Below, one piece after another: positions 53,856 to 63,147 of a stretch of DNA of 64,000 bases. The stretch is taken from the NCBI RefSeq assembly GCF_900104745.1, contig NZ_LT629732.1:3707981-3771980 (forward strand). The letters are read 5' to 3'. The translations under genes were made by a program, and so were the position numbers. The notes under the pieces are model-generated. The model made no database searches, was not told the origin of the DNA, and was given only the letters and a program-made list of their open reading frames with translations. Positions within the stretch are counted from its first letter, which is position 1. Every line of letters begins with the position of its first letter. Source of the stretch: Actinopolymorpha singaporensis. Its GTDB lineage: Bacteria > Actinomycetota > Actinomycetes > Propionibacteriales > Actinopolymorphaceae.

Positions 53856-54310
53856 ATGGACGAGTACGCGGCCCTGCAGGCCTGGAAGGGTGTTGTCGGT
53901 GCGGCCCGAGTCGAGCCGATGGCCAAGGTCCACAACCCGATCTGGAAGGTCACGGGCGAGGACGGGCGAGAGTGGGTGCTCAAGCACCTGCCGGATTGGC
54001 CACCAGGAGTTGGTCCGGTCGAGGAGTACCGGGTGCTGTGTTACCTGCAGGCCAGAGGGCTGCCCGTGGCAGCGCCGATCGTCACCGATGACGGGCTGAT
54101 CGCGTACAACGCCGACAACCTCGGCACCGACCCGAACGAGAAACAACCGACCGGCGCCGACGCGTACGCGCTCATTCCCCTCCTCCCAACGACCCTGGGC
54201 TGCACGAGTCACCGGAACTGGCGCACACCATCGGCGGCGGCATCGGCCGGCTCGACCGGATGCTCGCCGAGTGCCCATGGCACGTGACGTCGTTCACCGA
54301 CCGAGCTGGA
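53856..54310 (+). pseudogene. Phosphotransferase-like (APH fold) remnant
   Basis: ATG 53856 gives MDEYAALQAWKGVVGAARVE, then WKVTGEDGREWVLKHLPDWP, with EYRVLCYLQARGLPVAAPIV, all typical of the N-lobe of APH-like kinases. After ADAYALIPLLP (near 54183) the frame is lost. It continues as LHESPELAHTIGGGIGRLDR then MLAECPWHVTSF. The catalytic HxD part is absent. Confidence 0.55.
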
Positions 54311-54329
54311 CATGCCGGCATGGGCGTAC

Positions 54330-54570
54330 GGCGTCACACTCGCCGTGCGTGGTGTAGGTGGCTTCCTCGTATTCGGCCAGGGGTCCGTTGCGGGTCCAGT
54401 CGGTCAGTCCGAACACCCGTTGGCCCACGGTGAGGCCGGTGGTTCCGTAGCCGAGCTCCACCACGACCCCGGATAGCTCGTGTCCGGGGATGCCGGGTGT
54501 CCGGTCACGGCCGGCCCGATCGGACCACATTCCCGGCCAGTCGAGCTCTCCGGGAGTGAAGCCCGGGGCG
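54330..54570 (-). pseudogene. Zinc-type dehydrogenase (MDR family) fragment A
   Basis: The minus strand reads HAPGFTPGELDWPGMWSDRA, RTPGIPGHELSGVVVELGYG then TTGLTVGQRVFGLTDWTRNG. This is the N-terminal catalytic part of an MDR reductase of the kind seen in actinobacteria. Start and nucleotide-binding domains are lacking. About 95 bp of it is nearly identical to 59540-59640 on the plus strand (fragment B), which carries the true N-terminus (MRAITVRDRDADVGGLALTD). Both come from the same gene. Confidence 0.65.
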
Positions 54571-54752
54571 TGCACCCCGCGGCCGCGAACACGGACGAAT
54601 GAGACGGACTGTCTGCCAGCCTGGCCCGTTGTCACCTCGACGGCATCACGGTGCGACTATTGAAGAAGACGTGTACTTGCCTACCGCTGGTCGGCAGAAC
54701 CTCCCAAAACGACCAGTTCAGCGCCTGGGGACTTTGGGAGGGCAGTTCCAGG

Positions 54753-55355
54753 ATGGCACTCTTGTTCAAGTTCGAACTGTCCACCCACAGTGTCGACAGC
54801 TACGACCACCTCCTCCTGATGTTGGAGGAGGCCGGCGCGAGCTCTCCCCCGGGACGCCTTTACCACGTCGCCTACGGGCCCAAGGACCGGCTGAAGATTG
54901 TCGACGTCTGGGACTCACCACCCACAATGGGCCCGGGTCAATTCCAGGAATTCGCCGAAGCACTCCTCCCCGCCCTCAAGGACGTGGGGATCGTGCTGCA
55001 GGAACCCGACGTCCACGACGTACACACCATCATCCAATCCAAACGAACAGCCACTAGAGGGCCCAGGCGGTTCTTGGTCAAGTTCGATCCACCGGGGATG
55101 ACCGCCGGACAGTGCGACGAGATCGCCAACTCCCTCGACGAAGCAGGGCTCGGCGCACCGGCTGAGCGCCTCTACCACGTCTGCTACCGCGAGGATGACG
55201 AACTCCGCACCATCTCCGTCTGGGAAGGCGAAGAAGCACTCCGGGCCTACTTCGACCAACTCGCCCTTATCGCGGTCGATCTCGGGCTCACCGAGGTCGC
55301 ACGAACGGAGCCCGTGATCGAAGAGGTCTACCACATCATCGACGGGTCACCCTGA
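54753..55355 (+). CDS. Tandem dimeric alpha-beta barrel (ABM-like) protein
   Basis: ATG 54753 gives 200 residues with two similar halves. Half 1 contains RLYHVAYGPKDRLKIVDVWD; half 2 contains RLYHVCYREDDELRTISVWE. Each half begins with a KF-x-x-strand, has an ALLPALKDVGI-type helix and ends with VHDVHTI or EEVYHII. Single ABM domains pair to make a barrel; here one chain provides both halves. Such proteins may be monooxygenases or ligand binders. The upstream in-frame start at 54651 is less likely. The function is unknown. Confidence 0.8.
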   Translation: MALLFKFELSTHSVDSYDHLLLMLEEAGASSPPGRLYHVAYGPKDRLKIVDVWDSPPTMGPGQFQEFAEALLPALKDVGIVLQEPDVHDVHTIIQSKRTATRGPRRFLVKFDPPGMTAGQCDEIANSLDEAGLGAPAERLYHVCYREDDELRTISVWEGEEALRAYFDQLALIAVDLGLTEVARTEPVIEEVYHIIDGSP

Positions 55356-55823
55356 CCTCCTCCCCATCCGCCTCGCAACCGGCCAGACTGAAAGCCCGAG
55401 TGGAGCGGTCAAGGGTCTAAGATCGCGGAGCCACGCCCCACGTCACTGCTCGTCGACCTTTCGCGTCAAGACTCGGCGCAGGCGGAGCCAGGCGGCTGGG
55501 ACCGAGCGACCACTCACTCTGATGGCAGGTTCCCATCTCACCCCGAACCATCCTGACTCTGCTGCCACTCGGCGGGACGGGCTGCATGCGGCCCGAACGC
55601 AGGCCGTGATCAACCGTGAGGGTGGAGGCAGCGCCGACTCCCGCTGATGGACAGCATCCGCGCCGCGTACGCTGAAGCCCGAGGCCAGTTTCTCCCGTTC
55701 CCGCTTGACGCTTGTCGAGACGGACCGGTGGGCCGACCCGTTCCTCGGGCCCAACATGACTGGCGGCGTCCAAGAGAGGGTATCGAGGCGTTCGACCGTG
55801 ACACCAGTCGAAACCGTGCGCAG
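55356..55823. other. Gap without recognisable genes
   Basis: Only Arg/Pro/Ser-rich frames are open. A partial reading at 55647-55760 resembles a conserved start, ALPRAV-like text, but I cannot assign it. Confidence 0.3.
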
Positions 55824-56200
55824 TTACACGCCGAGCAGGTACAACGCCGCGGGGCTCAGCCGGTCACGCGTTCGGACGCGGAGATACTCCGCCTGGTCGA
55901 GCTGTTGCGGCTGGTCGCGCCTGGTGAAGTAGGAGTGCAACGCGCGGCGGGGCCGGTCGCTGTTGTTGCGCGTACCGCCGTGCCACAGATGGCTGTTGAA
56001 CACGACCACCGTTCCGGCGGGCGCGATCAACTGGATTTCGTCCGGGTGGGTGGCTCGCGGGTCGCCGTCGAGTTCGTCGGCGGGCCCGATGCCGCGCTTG
56101 CGGTGCGAGCCCGGCACCACCCGCGTCGCGCCGTTCTCGGCGGTGAAGTCGTCAAGCAGCCAGATCGAGTTGCAGACCTGGTAGCCCTGCCCCTCCTGCA
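55824..56200 (-). pseudogene. Phytanoyl-CoA dioxygenase-family remnant (C-terminal half)
   Basis: The frame reads NSIWLLDDFTAENGATRVVP then GSHRKR, matching the PhyH iron and 2-oxoglutarate site region. Further on are PAGTVVVFNSHLWHGGTRNN and RPRRALHSYFTRRDQ, with the distal His of the iron site and the Arg that binds oxoglutarate. The first iron ligands (HxD) may lie upstream of the break. It starts directly at an IS5 fragment, so an insertion probably cut it. Confidence 0.7.
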
Positions 56201-56205
56201 AAACT

Positions 56206-56445
56206 CCCTTCCGCTGTCGTTCGTCATCACGCCCGGCAACATCAACGACCGCACGCGCGGGATCGCCCACACCATCCCCGAACGTCGCGACCAGCTCGCC
56301 GCCCGCGCCCGGCGCGGACACCGGCGCTGCGGCTTCGACCGTGCGATCTACCGGCGCCGCAACGTCGTCGAAAGCTGCGGAATCGCCACCCGCTATGAAA
56401 AGCTCGCCGCTCACTACCGCACCGCCGTCACCGTCGCCAGTCACA
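56206..56445 (+). pseudogene. IS5-family transposase remnant
   Basis: The frame has LPLSFVITPGNINDRT, then GIAHTIPERRDQLAARARRG, CGFDRAIYRRRNVVESC and GIATRYEKLAAHYRTAVTVA. The order fits IS5 proteins (HTIPEK-DQ, F-x-x-IYRRRNVVER, ATRYDK-A-Y-A-V), with internal deletions. No terminal repeats were found. Confidence 0.65.
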
Positions 56446-56565
56446 CATCCTGTGGATCAACCAAGATCCACAAAACAGGCCTAGCCGACAGTGCCGGCGT
56501 GCTCATCCCTGCACTTGACGGCAGGAGTTGCCGAGGCTCCATGAGAAACCGCGTTTCTCGTCAAC

Positions 56566-57543
56566 CTAACCCGCGTTGGCGCGGCGGGCCGTGCTGAACC
56601 GGCGTTGGTAGGCGGTGGGGCTGATCGACAGCTTCCTGGCGAAAACCCGTCGCATGCTCTCGTAACTGGGGAACCCGGCGAGGACCGCGGCCTGCGTCGC
56701 GGTATGTCCTTGGTCGAGCAAAGCCCTGGACATGTCGAATCGGATGTTTTCCACGTAGCGGGCCGGTGTCGTGGCCAGCTCGTCATGGAAAAGCCGGGTG
56801 AGGTGCCGCGTGCTCACGTTGAGGTGTTTCGCGAGTTCACCGAGCGAGTGGTCCCCGCGGGGGTTCGCCGTCACCAAGTCGGTGATCTTACGGAGAGCCG
56901 GCGAGCGGGGCGGCGGTATTTGCAGCGGGGCCGAGAACTGGGACTGGCCGCCCGCACGCTGCATGTACACCACCAAGGCGCGGGCGACGTCCCGCGCCAG
57001 GTGAGGCCCGTGGTCTTCTTCGACGAGAGCGAGCGCCAGATCGATGCCGGCCGTCACCCCTGCCGACGTGTACGTGGTGCCGTCGCGAACGTAGATCGCG
57101 TCGGGCTCGACGCGGCACGTCGGACAACGGGCGGCGAGCTCGTGCGCGACCTTCCAGTGTGTGGTCGCGCGCTTGCCGTCGAGGAGGCCGGCGGCGGCGA
57201 GAACGAACGCCCCAGTGCAGATCGACGCGATCCGGCCGGCCACAGCCGCCGGTATCCGCGCGGCGTCCGCCAGGTCGCCGGGGACACGAGCGCGCGGATA
57301 GAGGTCGGACCCGGCCACTAGCAACGTGTCGAAAGCCGACTCCGACGAGACGGCGCCGTCGACGGCGAGTTGGACCCCGAGGCTCGACGTGACGCCCGCA
57401 CCGGTCGGCGACAGCAGCACGATCCGGTAGTCGGCGCCGAACCGGTTCGCCTCCTTGAACACCTCCGCGGGACCGGCGACGTCCAGCAACGTCACTCCGT
57501 CGTAGACGAGGATCGCGACGCGATGGGGGGCAGCGTTCACCAC
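56566..57543 (-). CDS. GlxA-type transcriptional regulator (DJ-1/PfpI and AraC HTH)
   Basis: GTG 57543 is preferred because GGAGGG lies 6 bp upstream. The N-terminal domain (about 180 residues) is DJ-1/PfpI-like: RVAILVYDGVTLLDVAGPAE and ASICTGAFVLAAAGLLDGKR with Cys in the nucleophile-elbow-like turn. The C-terminal AraC domain has DHSLGELAKHLNVSTRHLTR, LFHDELATTPARYVENIRFD and TATQAAVLAGFPSYESMRRV. It is divergent from the HD gene at 57933 and probably controls it and the following exporter. Confidence 0.9.
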   Translation of the reverse strand: MVNAAPHRVAILVYDGVTLLDVAGPAEVFKEANRFGADYRIVLLSPTGAGVTSSLGVQLAVDGAVSSESAFDTLLVAGSDLYPRARVPGDLADAARIPAAVAGRIASICTGAFVLAAAGLLDGKRATTHWKVAHELAARCPTCRVEPDAIYVRDGTTYTSAGVTAGIDLALALVEEDHGPHLARDVARALVVYMQRAGGQSQFSAPLQIPPPRSPALRKITDLVTANPRGDHSLGELAKHLNVSTRHLTRLFHDELATTPARYVENIRFDMSRALLDQGHTATQAAVLAGFPSYESMRRVFARKLSISPTAYQRRFSTARRANAG

Positions 57544-57932
57544 TCCGGTCCCTCCAGAGCCGGTGACCGGGGACCCCGGCGGCACCGACCCCGGTCGGGC
57601 CGGCGACGCAGAAGGCAGGAACACCGTTCCTTGGTAGCACACCGTCATCCTGGGATGACGGAGGCCCTCGTGGGCGGGGTTGCTCAACCGGCAGCGGGTG
57701 CCGAAGCCACCCCCCGGCCGCCCTGGGGTGGTTCCGCGGTGCCGCGGCGGGGTGCGGGTCATCACGAGAGTCAGTGCAGCGGTTGTGGTGGAGCACCCGG
57801 CTGCGATTTCGCCCCGTCCGGATTTAAGTGCTTCCTGGCCGGACGAAGGCAGCGCTGCACGCCGCCCCGTCGGCAGCATGGACGTCGGACACACGGTCCA
57901 CAGCCAGCACAGTTCCCAGAAAGTCAGAGGTC

Positions 57933-58571
57933 ATGGCGGAGGTCATCGCGGGGTTGGAGATTCCTGAGACAGTGGCCGTCGCCGAGGCGACCCGGCTCAT
58001 CCAGGAGACGACCAGCCCCCTCATCTACCACCACTCCCGGCGGGTCTTCTTCTTCAGCCTGATTCACGCTCACAGGCTGGGTATGAAGCCGGACCCGGAG
58101 TTGCTCTACGTGGCGGCAATGTTTCACGACACCGGTCTGTTGACTCCCTTTTCCGACGTCGAGCAGCGTTTCGAAGTCGATGGCGCCGACCACGCGCGCA
58201 AGTTCCTCCTGGAGCGGGGTTTCTCGACCGCCGCCGCCGACGCCGTCTGGACGGCGATAGCGCTGCACACCACGCCGGGCATCCCCGACCGGATGGGCGC
58301 GGAGATCGCGACCACGTACCTCGGCGTCTTGACCGACGTGATCGGCTTCGGCCTGGACGGATTGGACCGCGTCCAGCTGGACGCAATCCTCGCCGTCCAC
58401 CCACGAGGGGACTTCAAGAACCAGTTCCTGCGAGCCTACGTCGAGGGGCTGGCAAACCGCCCCGAAACCACGAACGGCACCGTGAACTCCGACGTGCTCG
58501 AGCACTTCATCCCCGGCTTCCAGCGCATAACGACGGTCGAGCGCATGCTCGGCGCGCCCTGGCCGAGCTGA
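57933..58571 (+). CDS. HD-domain phosphohydrolase-like (cyanamide hydratase-like) protein
   Basis: ATG 57933 after CAGAGG gives 212 residues. The metal-binding HD motif is FHDTGLLTPF and preceded by YHHSRRVFFF; a later His in ALHTT completes the set. VAAMFHDTGL is typical of the cyanamide hydratase-like HD family. In related loci it stands beside GlxA regulators and MFS exporters. It hydrates or hydrolyses a small molecule (inference). The stop is 3 bp before the MFS gene start, so they form one transcript. Confidence 0.82.
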   Translation: MAEVIAGLEIPETVAVAEATRLIQETTSPLIYHHSRRVFFFSLIHAHRLGMKPDPELLYVAAMFHDTGLLTPFSDVEQRFEVDGADHARKFLLERGFSTAAADAVWTAIALHTTPGIPDRMGAEIATTYLGVLTDVIGFGLDGLDRVQLDAILAVHPRGDFKNQFLRAYVEGLANRPETTNGTVNSDVLEHFIPGFQRITTVERMLGAPWPS

Positions 58572-58574
58572 GTG

Positions 58575-59380
58575 ATGAACGGTGTCAGTCATGTCGGCAA
58601 CGGGCGTCGTCTCGGACGTCGCGCCTCGTTCGTCGTGCTCGTCTGCACCAACGTGCTGATGATGGCGACTGCGAGCGCGCCGTCCCCGATCTACCCGCTT
58701 TACCGGGAACGCTGGGGCTTCTCGGTGACGATGCTGACGGTGATCTTCGCCGTGTACGTCGCCGGTCTGCTCGGCGCCTTGCTGACGGCCGGTTCGCTCA
58801 GTGATCACATGGGCCGTCGTCCGGTGCTGGTCGCCGCCCTCCTCGTGGCGGCAGCCAGCACGGCGATGTTCTGGGCCGCCGACGGGGTGGGAGCGCTGCT
58901 GATGGCCCGCGTGGTGCAGGGACTCGCGACCGGGACTACGACGGGTGCGCTCGCCGCCGGGTTGGTCGAGTTCGCGCCGGGGCCGCGGGGCTGGCAGCGG
59001 CCCTGATGCTCACCTCGCTGATCGTCTTCGTCATAGGGTCGGTCATCGCCGGACTGGGCGTCGGGTTGACGTTGAACGGAACCCTCCGGGTCATCAGCGC
59101 GGCGACCAGCGCGAAGGCCCGGTCGGAGGTGTTCTCCGCCGCCTACGTGATCAGCTACACGGCACTGAGCGTCCCGTCTCTGGCCGCCGGGCTGCTGGCC
59201 CGCTCGTGGGGGCTGGAGGACACGGCCCACCTCTACATCGCGTTCGTCGCAGTGTTGTCCGTGATCGCCGCGGCCCACGCCGGACGCCCACAGGCTCACA
59301 AGGGCACCGGCGACGGGCGGTCCGCGACCTCCGCGGCCGGGAGCCCGCACCACGCCCGCCACGAGCAGACCTCGTGTTGA
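58575..59380 (+). pseudogene. MFS transporter with internal deletion and frameshift
   Basis: ATG 58575 gives the first four helices: SFVVLVCTNVLMMATASAPS, PIYPLYRERWGFSVTML, then the loop DHMGRRPVLVAALLVAAAST. At about 58985 the protein passes into another frame and resumes with LTSLIVFVIGSVIAGLGVGL and TLRVISAATSAKARSEVFSA, i.e. the last helices. Some 200 residues of the middle are missing. An inactive exporter. Confidence 0.75.
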
Positions 59381-59422
59381 GCCCCCAACCCATACCCAAA
59401 ACGTTCATGAAAGGAGTCGAGG

Positions 59423-59640
59423 ATGCGAGCGATCACTGTACGAGATCGTGACGCGGATGTCGGCGGTCTTGCCCTGACCGACATGCCATATCCCCATGCC
59501 GCGGAGAACCACGTCATCGTGCGTGTGCACACCGACGGACACCCGGCATCCCCCGGGCACGAGCTATCCGGGGTCGTGGTGGAGCTCGGCTACGGAACCA
59601 CCGGCCTCACCGTGGGCCAACGGTGTTCGGACTACCCGCA
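59423..59640 (+). pseudogene. Zinc-type dehydrogenase (MDR family) fragment B
   Basis: ATG 59423 gives MRAITVRDRDADVGGLALTD, MPYPHAAENHVIVRVHTDG, then directly HPASPGHELSGVVVELGYGT then TGLTVGQR. The stretch GFTPGELDWPGMW kept by fragment A (54.5 kb) has been deleted here. One G is missing after VGQR, so the frame is lost. About 95 bp is shared with fragment A in inverted orientation. Confidence 0.65.
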
Positions 59641-59964
59641 ACGGATCGTGTCGGTCTCACCGCGGACGCCGCCCGCCGGCAGGGCATCGACGTCGCGACC
59701 TCGCAGGTTGAACTGCCCGAGGTGATCCATCGACCCGAGACGTACGAGACGAAGCCACGTGGCACTCTCGGCCTCGTCGCTGACCGCCGGCGGAGGACTC
59801 TCGTCGGTGTGTGGGTGATCGCTCCACAGGTCGGGGAGTGGATCCACACTGGTGCTCTGGCGATTCGTGCGCAACTTTCTGTTGACATCCTCGTTGATGG
59901 CATAGCCCAGTTCTCGACCTTCAACGAGGCTTACTACCCAGCTGCGAGTGCCCTGCGCCTGTGA
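59641..59964 (+). pseudogene. Pyridine nucleotide-disulfide oxidoreductase C-terminal remnant
   Basis: The frame reads TDRVGLTADAARRQGIDVAT, HRPETYETKPRGTLGLVADR, RRRTLVGVWVIAPQVGEWIH and SVDILVDGIAQFSTFNEAYY. This is the dimerisation domain of mercuric-reductase-type flavoproteins (GLT-x-x-AR, ARG-x-x-G). It is joined directly to the dehydrogenase fragment (VFGLPATDR), making a chimera. The FAD and NAD domains are absent. Confidence 0.6.
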
Positions 59965-60226
59965 CGCCCGGAGCACCGGAAGTACATGCTGCCGGTGTCA
60001 CCCGCTGCTCTCCGCACCGCGGGACGACCGGCCGAAGTAAGCGGTGACTACTGTGGCCAACGAACGACCGGACTCGATGGCCACGCCCCGAGGGCCTGCC
60101 TCGTCTCCCTGATGAGAACCAACGGACAGACGAAGATGCCCTGCATGTGAACGTGCTGTGCACTCGGGTCGCCTCCACGCGCCCCGAAGGGCGCGGCGAA
60201 GACCACACGAACGAATCAAAGGAACC

Positions 60227-60685
60227 ATGACCGACACCCAGCGCGTCAACATCGGCAAGCAGCACCCGGCCGCCTACAAGGCCCTTATCGCCATGTCGTC
60301 GGGGGTAGAAGAGGCCGCCGCCGAAGCGGGCCTCAACCCGCTCTTGGTCGAACTGCTGAAGATCCGCACCTCCCAGATCAACGGCTGCGCATTTTGCCTG
60401 CGTATGCACACCCGCGCCGCCCTCGAGAAGGGCGAATCCCCCGACCGGATCGCCGTGCTACCTGGCTGGGAAGAGACCGGCTACTTCTCCGAGACCGACC
60501 GCGCCGCCCTCCGCCTGACCGAGGCGATCACACGCGTGGCGGACGGACACGTCAGCGACGAGGACTTCAACTACGCCGCGGCCGTGCTCACCGCGGACCA
60601 GGTGTCGGCAATCGCCTGGCTGGCAACCGTGATGAACGCCTTCAACCGCGTCGCGATCACCAGCCGGTACCCCGTCGGCAGCTGA
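60227..60685 (+). CDS. AhpD-like carboxymuconolactone decarboxylase-family protein
   Basis: ATG 60227 follows AAAGGAACC. The 152-residue protein has the CMD/AhpD motif KIRTSQINGCAFCLRMHTRA: conserved Glu-Leu-x-x-x-R before, CAFC redox Cys pair and the following His. FSETDRAALRLTEAITRV follows. In AhpD the pair reduces peroxiredoxins; orphan members serve peroxide or thiol defence. No peroxiredoxin gene is adjacent. From 59965 to 60226 no gene is recognised. Confidence 0.88.
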   Translation: MTDTQRVNIGKQHPAAYKALIAMSSGVEEAAAEAGLNPLLVELLKIRTSQINGCAFCLRMHTRAALEKGESPDRIAVLPGWEETGYFSETDRAALRLTEAITRVADGHVSDEDFNYAAAVLTADQVSAIAWLATVMNAFNRVAITSRYPVGS

Positions 60686-60849
60686 CCTCACCGGTGACAC
60701 CCGCGGTGAGACTGATTGCTGAGCCTCCACCGTCGTGAGGTGATAGTGGAATCAGTCGGACGCAGGTGCGAGCTGGCGCATGTTTACACAATGCGGAGGC
60801 ATTCGACGGCGTGCGTGGACGGTGAACGGCCAGGGGAGAGGTTGAGCCG

Positions 60850-60872
60850 CTTGTCCAAATGTCAAGGACAAG
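60850..60872. repeat. Short hairpin after the AhpD-like gene
   Basis: CTTGTCC and GGACAAG arms with a 9-nt spacer (around 60850-60872). The gene ends about 165 bp earlier, so it is a poor terminator candidate. The rest of 60686-61169 holds no gene I recognise. Confidence 0.25.
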
Positions 60873-61169
60873 GTGCCGTGCGGCTTGGCGTCCTACCAGA
60901 ACAGGGCGGTCCGTCCGCGTTGCTTCTCGTCCGTCAGCTTCTTCGCCCAATCTGCTCCAGCCAGGCGGCTGGAGCGGCAGCGTGTGGACTGGAACGAGGC
61001 ACCAGCATGTGCAGAGGTCAATCGGCCACCGTCAGCGCCACCCGGTGATCAGACTGGAGGCGTCGACTCGCCGACACAAACGGCGGCGGACCGTGAGGAG
61101 CGTCCGCCGCGTGACTCCTTACCAGTCTGCGAGCCCGCTTGCCGAGTCTGTCCTGCTGAGCTAACAGGT

Positions 61170-61720
61170 CCGCGTGCGCGCGAGCCAGGACATCCGCGAT
61201 CGCTTGCCGGCGCGCGGATCCGAAGCCGGCCAGGGACTTGGCCGCGCATTGGTCGGCTTCGGAGACCTAGGCGGCGTAGACGCGCAAGGTGGTGGCTCCT
61301 CCGCCGCCATGGCCGAGACGGCCGGCGATGGTCCGGACGTCAACGCCGGCGGCGATCAGCTCGGTTGCGGAGTAGTGGTGGAGCTTGTGCAGCGTCGTGC
61401 GGATGCCGAGGCTGGCTGCCATGCGCTCGTACCGTGGGCTGATGGACGCTGGCGCTGGCGGCATATGTCCGCCCGGGTCGGGGGAGAAGACATAGCCATC
61501 AGTGGCAAGCGGTCCGCCCGCTAGCTCGGCTTGCGCCTGGCACACCTGGTGCGGTGGTCGGCGTCGACCCACCGTTGCTGCACCGCGGTCGTCGCCTTGT
61601 CCAAGAAAGACGGCACACCGGTGCGATGCCCGTACCCCCGCAGGTCGGTGGAGCCGTCCGTACGCGACTTGGGCGCTTCCGCATGCGACAGCCTCTCGAT
61701 GGGTCGGCGTCAACAGCGTT
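61170..61720 (-). pseudogene. Tyrosine recombinase (phage-type integrase) remnant
   Basis: The minus strand encodes the integrase catalytic end: GYVFSPDPGG, then LHKLHHYSATELIAAGVDVR then TIAGRLGHGGGGATTLRVYA. The motif box HxLRH is present as HKLHH, so the catalytic Arg is replaced by His. The next codon after VYAA is TAG where a Trp is expected; reading on gives VSEADQ. The N-terminal catalytic Arg domain is in other frames (PSFLDKATTAVQQRWVDADH). No tRNA or att site was found nearby. Confidence 0.7.
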
Positions 61721-61945
61721 CGGGATCAGCGCCCGCCACTGTAATCGTCCTCGCCGGGACTTCTCGGGGCCGTTCTGTGTCTCGTCCTGGATCGGTCGGC
61801 GCATTCAGGCCGGTGTTGCCGCGCCCTCGCGGGAGATGCGCGAGTGTGAAGTCCCACGTGGTCTGTCAGCGGGCATCGTGCCTTCGCCGTTCGCCCCGTC
61901 TGTCCGCCACGTTGCCTTCGTATCTCGACGTAGTGGGGTGTAGCG

Positions 61946-62989
61946 ATGAGTGACACGAGCACAGGATGGCGTCTGAGCATCAGAGACGCACTCCAACGCA
62001 CGAACGACGTCACGAAGCCCGGGATCATCCCCGTCGAAGACGTCTCGGCAGCCGACCTCGGAGACTGGCAGGCGGCGTTGCGCGAGAAGCTCTGGGACCT
62101 GCTCGGCGGGCCGGGCGCACGGGTCGAACCGTGCATCAGGGTCGTGATGGAGGCAGAGGAGGACGTCTACACCCGATCCTTGCTTCACTATGAGACAGAG
62201 CCAGGCGTGGTGACGAGTGCCTGGCTGCTGGCGCCGAAAAGTTCGGCGAACGAGCGACTGCCCGGCTTCCTGGCGCTCCATGGTCACGGACGTGGCAAGG
62301 ATGACGTCCTGGGCATGGTCGTCGACGGCGATCCGAACTCGTATGAGCACGTACGGCGGCTCAACTACGACTATGCGGTCCACCTGGTGCGTCGTGGTTA
62401 CGTGGTCCTGGCGCCGGACGCGCGGGGGTTCGGAGAACGCGCATCCGGAGGGTGTCACGTGCCGGGCCTCGTCTCCCTGTACCAGGGCCGAAGCATTGCC
62501 GGACAGCGACTCTGGGACGACATGCGATCCCTCGACCTGCTGGCAACGCTGCCGATGGTGGACCCTCGGCGACTGGGCTGTGGCGGACTGTCCGAGGGTG
62601 GCAAGCGATCACTGTTTCTCGCCGCGCTGGACGAACGAGTCCAGGTCGCTGTCGTGAGCGGGTACTTCACGAGTCTCCGAACGGAGATAGCCAGGTGGGA
62701 CCGGCTTGCAGGCTGGGACATCTGCAACGTCGTTCCGGGCCTGCTTCGATGGGCCGACCTCCCAGACGTTGCCGCATTGATCGCGCCGCGTCATCTGACG
62801 ATCGAGATCGGCCGTGCCGACCCGCTCTACACACTGGAAGGGGTCGTGACCGGGTACGCCCGAATGGCGTCAGCCTGGCACGCACTGCAGGTGGCCGACC
62901 GCATAGACCTGGACATCTTCGATGGGGCTCACCAGTGGAGCGGCCGGCGTAGCTACCAGCACGTCGATAGCGTTCTCCGTCCGGAATGA
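61946..62989 (+). CDS. Alpha/beta hydrolase (dienelactone hydrolase/esterase-like)
   Basis: ATG 61946 gives 347 residues with the alpha/beta-hydrolase core: oxyanion region GFLALHGHGRGKDD, nucleophile elbow CGGLSEGGK (Ser216), acid RADPLY (Asp292) and catalytic His GAHQW (His329). A cap region lies between residues 120 and 190. The long N-terminal 60 residues are helical. Family members of this size often belong to acetyl-xylan or related esterases. No signal peptide is seen. It converges with a LacI regulator, so sugar-ester use is a plausible context (inference). Confidence 0.88.
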   Translation: MSDTSTGWRLSIRDALQRTNDVTKPGIIPVEDVSAADLGDWQAALREKLWDLLGGPGARVEPCIRVVMEAEEDVYTRSLLHYETEPGVVTSAWLLAPKSSANERLPGFLALHGHGRGKDDVLGMVVDGDPNSYEHVRRLNYDYAVHLVRRGYVVLAPDARGFGERASGGCHVPGLVSLYQGRSIAGQRLWDDMRSLDLLATLPMVDPRRLGCGGLSEGGKRSLFLAALDERVQVAVVSGYFTSLRTEIARWDRLAGWDICNVVPGLLRWADLPDVAALIAPRHLTIEIGRADPLYTLEGVVTGYARMASAWHALQVADRIDLDIFDGAHQWSGRRSYQHVDSVLRPE

Positions 62990-63147
62990 GTCGCGGTTGC
63001 CTGCGATGTGACCCGCGCTGCGCAGCGTTGAGCTGACGAGTCGGCTTCACCCCGGTGTACCGGTGGTCCGGGAAGGGCGGGCCCTGCGACGAGTGCTCGA
63101 AACTTAGGTCTGACGGGCCCGGTAGATCCGCGGATGACAAGGTGTGT

